Source: Meloidogyne chitwoodi (lineage: Eukaryota > Nematoda > Chromadorea > Rhabditida > Meloidogynidae). Taken from it: a stretch of 64,000 bases of DNA. Location of the stretch: assembly GCA_015183035.1 (NCBI GenBank), contig JACZZP010000012.1, positions 682,001 to 746,000 of the forward strand, written 5' to 3'. Under the pieces are notes generated by a model. The model worked only from the letters and a program-made list of their open reading frames with translations, was not told the DNA's origin and searched no databases. The position numbers and the translations under genes are program-made. Positions 56,579 through 64,000 of this stretch are shown piece after piece. Numbering within the stretch: the first letter of the stretch is position 1; each line of letters opens with the position of its first letter.

Positions 56579-57920
56579 TTAATTACAATCATCTCCATAA
56601 ATTTCTAAACATCCAATATCTTCAAACTTTTGACCAAATAATTCATTTTTATAAAATAATGTAATATTTATTACAATTTCTTTAATCATAATTTTTGTAT
56701 TTTTATTAATTGCTCTAAAAATAATTATTTTAAAAAAATATTTAAAAAATAACCTTTTATCCATTTCTTTTAAAAAATTAATTGGTTCAATTAAATCAGA
56801 ATTATAAAATGTTTTTAAAATATTTATACGTTCAAGTGCAGAAAAAGTTAACAAAACATTTTTTAAATAACCAATAAATGCCCAAACATATAAACGAGAA
56901 AATGTTTGATTTAATTCTTTTTAATTTTAAAAATTATTATAATATTTTTTTATATTTAATTAGAATTAAAAAAAATTAAATTAATTTAATTTATTTAAAA
57001 ATTAAATAAATATTTAAAATATTTTAAATTAAATAATTTAAATTTATTTATTTATTTATTATTACCTTCAATATTTATTAATGTTCTATTATCAAAAGAT
57101 TTATTAAATATAATTGTATTTATTGTCATTATATTATTTCTCATTTTTTCACTATTTTTTTTATTTAAAAGTAATTTTGATGAAAATCCTGGTAATTTAT
57201 CTATTGAAATAAAATAAGCAGATGCTTGATAAATTTGTTCAAATGATTTAAATTTACTACTTCCTGTATATTCTATTAAACATTTTAATAAATTTAGAGT
57301 TTCTTCCATATTAAATACTTAAAATATTATTTTAAAAATATATTTATTTATTTTAAAATTAATAATAAATGTTTAGCTAAGTTGGTATCTTTTAAAATAA
57401 AAAATAATCTGACATCAATCCTTTTCAATTTAAAAATAATAAAAATAGGGAAAAGAGTCTCCAAATAAAAATAATAATTACTACAACTAATCTCTCAAAT
57501 AATTTAAATATCCCTAATAATTTTAAATAAAAAAAACAAACATTTATTATTATTTCCTTCTTCATTAAATTGTTTTTCACCATTAACTCGAGGTAAAGCA
57601 TTTGTTTTTAACAAATTATTTTTTAATGGAATTTTTAATGCTTAAAAATAAATTAATTTAAATAAATTATAAATATTTATTTACCTATTTTATCAAAATT
57701 TTTATTTTTTTCAAAATTAATTTTATTTATTGAATTTAATCCTTGTTTATTATTTTTAATTGTTGGTGGAACTTAATAATTAATTAATTTTTTAATTTAA
57801 TTATTTTTAAAAATTACCAATAATATTATTATTTTTTATAATTAAATTTTCAATAATACTTTTAATAATAATTAAATTATTAAAAATTAATAAAATAAAA
57901 AAATAATATTTAAAATTCAT
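56579..57920 (-). CDS. Orphan putative secreted protein, six exons
   Basis: Exons 57818-57920, 57685-57771, 57542-57640, 57066-57317, 56754-56916, 56579-56714, all with consistent phases; about 279 residues. The N-terminus MNFKYYFFILLIFNNLIIIKS looks like a signal peptide. A low-complexity Asn/Lys segment follows, then a better-structured region: NMEETLNLLKCLIEYTGSSK, FEQIYQASAYFISIDKLPGF, FSRLYVWAFIGYLKNVL, and a C-terminus ending CLEIYGDDCN with two cysteines. I recognise no domain. The 5' portion is short-exon and Asn-rich, so its exact structure is less certain than the last three exons. Confidence 0.58.
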
Positions 57921-58895
57921 ATAAATATTATATTTATAAAAATAAATTAAATAAAATAAAAATAAATTAAATAAATTAAATAAAATTAAAATATATTAAT
58001 GCTTATTTAAATAATTTTACTTGTTTACTTTAGAAATATAATAATGCACTTTAAATATTTTATTTATTATTTCTTAATTTTTAAAAGGTTAATTAATTGA
58101 AAAACACGTGAAATTATTAAATTATACTTTAATAAAAAAATAAATAAATAATTATTTCATAAATAAATTTAATTAAAAATATACCAAAGTATAATAAAAG
58201 TACAACCTAAATGATCTAAACATCTTTTTTTAATTAAATTAAATAAAAAAATTTTTTAATTTAATTTAATTAAATAAATAATATATAATTATAACTCATT
58301 TATTTTATTACAAAAATTTTAATTTAAAATATTTTATTTTTAAAAATATATTTTATTTTTAATTTTATTTTTAAAAGATTTGGTATTTAAAACACCTGTT
58401 ATATATTTAATAAAGCACAAATGTTTTATTTTATTTTTAAACCAAAAATCAAAAACAACAGATTTTTAAACTTATTTTTACCCAAAAATACATTAAATAA
58501 TAATAAAAATAAATAAATAAATAACATTAAAAATTTAATTTATTATTTTTTATTTAAAATTAATAAATTAAAAATTATTTTTTTATATTAACAAGGATTT
58601 TTCTTAATAAATTATTTAGATAATTCTCTTAAAAAAATATATATTTTTTTAATATTTTATTTATTTTTAGTTCTCATTATTTTTTAAATATTTGATTGAA
58701 ATGTTTTTTCTTTAAACTTTAGCTTTTTTTATTCTAAAAATAGATTTTTAAAATGTATAAATATTTTATTTTAAAAATAAATATTATTTATGTTTTTTTT
58801 TAAATCCAAACATTAAAAATTAAAATTTATTTTATTTTAATGATATTTTTTAGATTTTAAATATAATAATAATATTTATCTTTTTTTAATTAAAA
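57921..58895. other. Divergent intergenic region
   Basis: About 975 bp between the orphan secreted gene (minus) and the gelsolin-like gene (plus). Extremely AT-rich; promoters for both expected, no other feature seen. Confidence 0.5.
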
Positions 58896-61467
58896 ATGGT
58901 TGCAACTGATCCAAAATTAAAAGGTATTGGTCAACAACGTGGTTTACAAATTTGGCGTATTAATGTTGGAATTTATTTTATTTTTATTTATTTATTTAAT
59001 TAATTAATTTATTTAATTTATTTAATTTATTTATTAATTTAATTAATTAATTTATTTAATTTATTTATATTTAATTTAATAATTAGAAATTTGCTCTAGA
59101 AGATATGCCAAAAGAACAATATGGAAATTTCTATAGTGGAGATTCTTATATTATTTTAAATGTATTTTAATTAATTTAATTTATTTTAATTAATTTTTTA
59201 AAAATTAATTTAAATAAAAAGACTAAAAATATTGGAGAATGGGATGTTCATTTTTGGTTAGGAAGAAATACTTCACAAGATGAAATGGGAACAGCAGCAA
59301 TTAAAACTGTTGAATTAGATGATTCATTAAATGGATTACCTGTACAATATAGAGAAGTAAATTAAATTAAATTTAAATTTATATTAAATTAATTTTTAAA
59401 AAAAGTTACAAGACCATGAAAGTGCTTTATTTTTGAGTTATTTCAAAGATGGAATTAAGTAAATATTTAATTTTAAATTTAATATAATTTATTTAAAATA
59501 AAATTTAGATATTTGGAAGGTGGTGTTTCTACAGGATTTAAACATGTTGAAGATGCTTATGATAAATGGACACCTAAATTGTTTCATTGTAAAGGGAAAA
59601 GAAATGTTAGGTGCACACAAGTAAATTAAATTTAATTTTTTAAATTAATTAATTCAAATTAAAATTTAAAGGTTAAATGTGTTAAAGAATCACTTAATCG
59701 TGGAGATGTGTTTTTACTAGATTTAGGTTTAGATATTTATGTTTGGATGCCTCCACAAAGTGGTCGATTAGAAAGACTTAAAGGAATGCATGTAAATTAA
59801 TTTAATTATTAAAAATAATAAAATATAATTTAAAAATATATTTTAAATACTTATAATTTTAATTTATTTTTTTTTAACTATTTTCAGCAAGCCAAAAGCA
59901 TTAAAGATAAAGAACGTGCAGGAAGACCTAAAATTCATATATTAGGAAAGAATAAAAAAATATATTTTTTTAATAAAAATTAAATTTTTAGATCAAGATT
60001 GGAATATAAATGACAAATTTTGGAGTCATTTTGGTGGTATTAAAATGATTGAATGGATTAAAGCACCTAAAGCTGGAGGTGATGATGATGATTATTGGCG
60101 TGAAAATAGACAAAATATTAGTCTTTGGAAGTAAATTTTGAATAATAAATAAATAAATAATAATTAATAATAATTATTTTTATTTAATAATTTAGAGTAT
60201 CTGATGCTAGTGGTAAATTGGAAATTAATTTAAAAAAACAGGGAGGATTAAATGTTAATGATTTGGAATCTAAAGTACCTATTTTTAAATTAAAATTAAA
60301 TAATTAAAAATAATCAAATTTTAGGATGCTTTTATTGTTGATGCTGTTGGTGGAGGTCTTTTTGTTTGGATAGGAAAAGAATGTACAATTAATGAACGTA
60401 AAAAAGCTATGGAATGGGGACAAGAATATTTAAAAAAACAGGCAAAATTAAATTAAAAAATAAATAATTTATAATTAAATATTTATTTATTTAAAAAATA
60501 GTTTATTAATTTAATTAATAGCTAAGAAGGATAGGGAGAGAGATATTGACTCTGAAAATTTATATTAAAAAAAAACTGGATAATTTTTGTTTAATTCTGC
60601 ACAACCCTTTAATAAACAAACTTCTAACTTTTTTCCTTAATTAAAAATAAATTAAATAATTTTTATTAAATACTTTTATATATTTTTTATTTTTTTTAAA
60701 TTTAAATTAAAATAAAAATTAAAAAATTATTAATAGAAAGGAAGATCACAAAATGCTCAAATTATTCGTATATTAGAAAGTGCTGAACCTGAATTTTTTA
60801 CTCAATGGTTTTCTAATTGGAATACAAAAAAACAATCTGTAATTTTTAAACCAAAACTTTATCAATGTTCTAATGAATCTGGTAAATTAAAAATTGAAGA
60901 AATTGCTAATTTTTATCAGGAGGTTTTTTAAAAAATTAAAAATATTTTTATTACAATTCCAATAGCCATTTGAATTTTTTAAATAATTAAAAAATTATTT
61001 TTTAAAAAATATAAAAAATATTTAAATTAAAATATATAAAAGGATTTGGATGGGGATGATGTAATGATATTAGATGCATTAAATACAATTTATGTTTGGA
61101 TTGGTAATGGAGCTAATACACAAGAAAGAGATGCTGCTAAAAATACAGCACAGGTATTTAAAGAATATTTTTATTTTTAACAATTAAAAATAAAAATATT
61201 ATATTGGGGTTTTTTATTAATTAACGAAATAATTTTTAATTTGTTTTTCAGAAATATTTGGAAACAGATAGTGTACCAAGACATAAAAAAGCTTCAATAG
61301 AAGTAATTTATCAGGGAGAAGAATCTCCACCTTTTAAAAAATTATTTCCAGAATGGGATGATAAATTATTTAAAACAGTAAAAATAAATTAAAATTAAAT
61401 TAAAAAATAATAATTTTAATTTTAGCCTCGTACTGTTGAAAATATGAGAAAATTGCTTTTTAAATGA
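58896..61467 (+). CDS. gsnl-1: Gelsolin-like protein, four-repeat GSNL-1 type
   Basis: Calcium-regulated actin severing and capping protein. Fourteen exons: 58896-58964, 59087-59161, 59222-59356, 59406-59458, 59509-59620, 59672-59791, 59888-59945, 59992-60130, 60196-60274, 60325-60441, 60737-60922, 61043-61153, 61252-61377, 61426-61467; 473 residues. That is far shorter than six-domain gelsolin and close to nematode GSNL-1. Domain 1 shows [47 protein letters not shown] and [20 protein letters not shown]. Domain 2 has [20 protein letters not shown]. Domain 3 has [19 protein letters not shown]. Domain 4 has [20 protein letters not shown] and [16 protein letters not shown]. Two introns are non-GT: after 59945 the boundary reads TTAG|GAAAG, and after 60441 CAG|GCAAAA. 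Confidence 0.9.
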
Positions 61468-61769
61468 AAATATAATATTAAATACCTATATTGGTTAGAG
61501 GAAAATTAAAATTAGGACAAAAATTATTTTAAAAATTAATTTTTATTTTTTTAATTTAAAAATGTTTTTTAATTAAAATGAAAGCTAAAAATATTTTATT
61601 ATAATTTTTTTAAGGTTAATTAAAGGGTTTTTAAAAATAAAAAAAAATAAATAATAAAGACAAGAATAAAATAAAAATTACAAAAGAGTTACTAATATTT
61701 TATGTACATATTTATTTTTTTACCTTTTAATTGTTTATTTTATTTATAAGTAAATATAATTGTTATAAA
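61468..61769. other. gsnl-1 3' flank
   Basis: AT-rich 3' region of the gelsolin-like gene up to the MITE. Nothing else recognised. Confidence 0.5.
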
Positions 61770-62440
61770 CAGGGTTGCCAAAAATATTGACGAAAAAGTT
61801 TAAAAATATTGATGAAAAAAATCTCAAAATATTGATAGAAATATTGAAAAATCTGTAAAATATTGACCAAATATTGACAAATTTTTGACAATTTGTCATA
61901 CTTTACCCTTGGTGACATTTTCTAGAAAATATACAGAACCACATAAAATTGCCTGAAACATAAATTCTGTGGCTCTGTGGAAAAAATATAGATCTGTGGA
62001 TTTTCCCCATAATTTCATTCTCTCAGATTCTGAGAAAGTTTTCCGCAGATTCCGAGGTGTTTCCTCAGAATCTGCGAGCACCCCAGAATATGATTTTCCA
62101 GAATTTTATTGAAACAGATTTTCCCAAGATTCTGTGTTCATCCATTCACGAAATCAGGCTATTTTATATTTAGTTTGGGTCATTCTTTTTTTTTTTTAAA
62201 CTTTTAGTTATCAACTAAAAATGTAAAAAATGAAATAACGTTGAAACAATAAAAAATATATAATGGTACAAAGAAAAAGCGAATTTTTGAAAAAAGTCCA
62301 AAATATTGACGAAAATCCAAAATATTGAAATCAAAAACCATCCTAGAAGCTCCAAACTAAGCCAGAAATGTGTTTTTCGTTCATTTCAGGCTTCCATTAG
62401 TTCGCAAAAAATATTGATTTCAATATTTTTGGCAGCCCTG
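61770..62440. mobile_element. hAT-like MITE
   Basis: Begins CAGGGTTGCCAAAAATATTG and ends with the inverse CAATATTTTTGGCAGCCCTG. It is flanked by an exact 8-bp duplication GTTATAAA (61762-61769 and 62441-62448). The CAGGG terminus and 8-bp duplication are typical of hAT elements. The interior repeats the phrase AAAATATTGA and has no transposase. Confidence 0.8.
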
Positions 62441-63059
62441 GTTATAAAACAATAATTGTATTTTTAGTATTTAAATAATTAGTGAGTAAATTAAAAAAAA
62501 TAAAAATTTTTTTTGACTTTTTCTGATTATTTTTAAATAATTTGTTAGAACAAAATATTCATTTCTTTTATTATTTTATATTAAAATAAATAAATAATTT
62601 AAAAAATTATTAAAATTAAATTTTAAAGCAAAATAATTAAACTTTTTAATTTCTAATAAAATTTTTATTTTCATAAAAAATCCAATTTTTATAATTATTT
62701 TAATATTTACATTTCACATGCATTTAAAATATTCAAATATATTTACTTTTATAAATAAAAATTAAATTTAAATAAAAAGTCATTCGCGCAAAGAAATGCT
62801 CTATTTTAAAAGGACAAATAGGGAATTGAGAGAAATAATTAAATTAAAATATATATTAATAAAACATTTTTGAAAAATTTTAAAATTAATTCTTAAAGAA
62901 GATTAAAATATATGAAAAAATTGTATTGACTTTTTTATTTCTTAAAAACAAAGTTTAATAAACGCTTTTATGCAAAAAATTTTTCTTTAAGTTTGAGCAA
63001 TTTTTTTTGAAAATTCAACTTAAATCAACAATTAAAAGGTCAAAATATAAGATAATAAA
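62441..63059. other. Intergenic, AT-rich
   Basis: Spacer between the MITE and the 3' end of the last gene. Nothing recognised. Confidence 0.5.
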
Positions 63060-63722
63060 TTATAAGTCCATTAATGAGTCAGATGAATCATAATATTGGA
63101 AATCATCCTCAGTATAAAATTCAAGTTCAGTATTCGAATCTTGATAACAAAACGGCCAGTGAATTAAATCTTGTCCAAAATTGGTTTTGGATATTGAAAC
63201 GGCCTGCAATGAAACAAAAGACTTAAGCTTGTCTAATTTCACATCCAAAAGTAAAGCTTTGCCTGAAATGAATAATAAATATTAAAAAATGAATTTATAA
63301 ATTTTTCTTATAATACTCAATTAAAGTTCAGAGTGAAGAAACAAAATTTATCAAAAAACTAATTAAATACTTACTTATTCGACTCTCATTTTTAGTAAAG
63401 AAGACATAAGGAATTCTGTTGGTTGAATTGATTGGCGGAAAAAATATGGCGGTACCAAACACATCATCATTGTTAAAACTCAGATTATTTAAGTAAATTC
63501 TAACAGTGTGGTGCTCTGCGATAAATAATTCCAAATAAGCCGAACAATCTCCTTTTTTTTCTAATTCAAGTGACACAGAAAGAAGAGAATTTGTTAATCC
63601 CATACAAATCTTATTTTGTTCGTGATTGTCTTTGAGAGTGACAGTTACTTCATAAAAAAAGTTTTTTCCTGCGTCTATCTGTATTTTATTCTTAGCATAA
63701 ACAGTTTCTAATTTGTCGAAAG
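63060..63722 (-). CDS. 3' part of an uncharacterised, possibly SPRY-like protein
   Basis: Two exons are clear: 63375-63722 and 63060-63262, joined in phase 1 with donor GTAAGT. They encode about 183 residues to a stop. The sequence contains FFYEVTVTLKDNHEQNKICM followed by GLTNSLL, and IPYVFFTKNESRISKALLLD. These phrases resemble the beta-strands of SPRY domains (a FYFEV..-ICIGL pattern and a FFTKNG-like turn). The acidic C-terminus ends SDSLMDL. A further exon may lie at 63983-64000, ending at a GTAATC donor, but it runs off the window. SPRY proteins are expanded in plant-parasitic nematodes; this assignment is tentative. Confidence 0.4.
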
Positions 63723-64000
63723 CTAAAATAATTATTGATGTTAATCTTGTAATATTTCTAATTTATTATTTAAATATTTTAATAATTTTAGTTAAATTTT
63801 AGATTAAATATTTGTATTACTATGATAAAAAATCGATTTTATCGTTATCAGTTAATTTGGGAAAAAATCAAAAATTCGGTAACGATCCGAAAAACAATTG
63901 TTAAAGGAAAATTGCGTCATTACTTAATTACATTAAACTATCTAGCTAAAAATAATTTTTAAAATAGGATTACACTCTCTTCGTGGGAAGAATGCGAAAA
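63723..64000. other. Probable intron and window edge
   Basis: Upstream intron of the preceding partial gene. An exon end may be present near the edge (about 63980-64000, minus strand). Too short to name. Confidence 0.3.

Noticed and set aside
61896..62081. 61-codon minus-strand ORF
   Set aside because: Lies entirely inside the hAT-like MITE and shows no homology.

Overview
The window is a very AT-rich piece of a nematode nuclear genome. Genes are dense, with many short introns (mostly 35-300 bp) and T-rich 3' splice sites. Nearly every conserved gene resembles a Caenorhabditis counterpart, and upstream regions carry candidate trans-splice acceptors. Base composition, GC-AG introns and a cluster of putatively secreted RING proteins suggest a plant-parasitic tylenchid, probably a root-knot nematode (Meloidogyne-like). 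That assignment is inference. All gene models below were assembled by reading splice sites and phases by eye.

1-6.1 kb (minus strand): a directional series SmD2 -> FXR/FMR1-type RNA-binding protein -> LAP1/TOR1AIP-like nuclear-envelope protein -> RPL35 (5' exon only). Gaps are about 600, 425 and 200 bp, so part of it may be an operon.

6.8-15.7 kb: a gene-poor, AT-rich block with three paralogues encoding a signal peptide, a shared novel N-terminal domain and a C-terminal RING finger (two on plus, one on minus and frameshifted). An unrelated orphan secreted protein lies between them, together with nested DNA-transposon derivatives.

16-24 kb: a Merlin-type transposon relic, SF3B4 (sap-49), a 1.4-kb inverted-repeat element carrying a 41-42 bp minisatellite, two foldback repeats, and the proteasome lid subunit Rpn5, whose last large intron holds a Merlin MITE.

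24-37 kb: a FATP/very-long-chain acyl-CoA synthetase, prolidase with duplicated first exons, SmG (minus), a second copy of the minisatellite element, a short nucleostemin-N-terminus-like protein, and presenilin 180 bp downstream of it.

37-55.4 kb (minus): a complete Cav2-type (UNC-2) voltage-gated calcium channel alpha-1 gene. Four alternative sets of 5' exons all join the same acceptor in the same phase. 56.6-57.9 kb (minus): an orphan secreted protein. 58.9-61.5 kb (plus): a four-repeat gelsolin-like protein (GSNL-1 type). 61.8-62.4 kb: a hAT-like MITE. 63-64 kb (minus): the 3' part of a gene with weak SPRY-like features that runs off the window.

Functionally the core genes are housekeeping (splicing: SmD2, SmG, SF3B4; translation: RPL35; proteolysis: Rpn5, prolidase; lipid activation: FATP) plus neuronal or signalling genes (presenilin, UNC-2, FXR). 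The unusual content is the secreted RING family, the alternative-first-exon designs, several non-GT introns, and mobile elements with recognisable target-site duplications.
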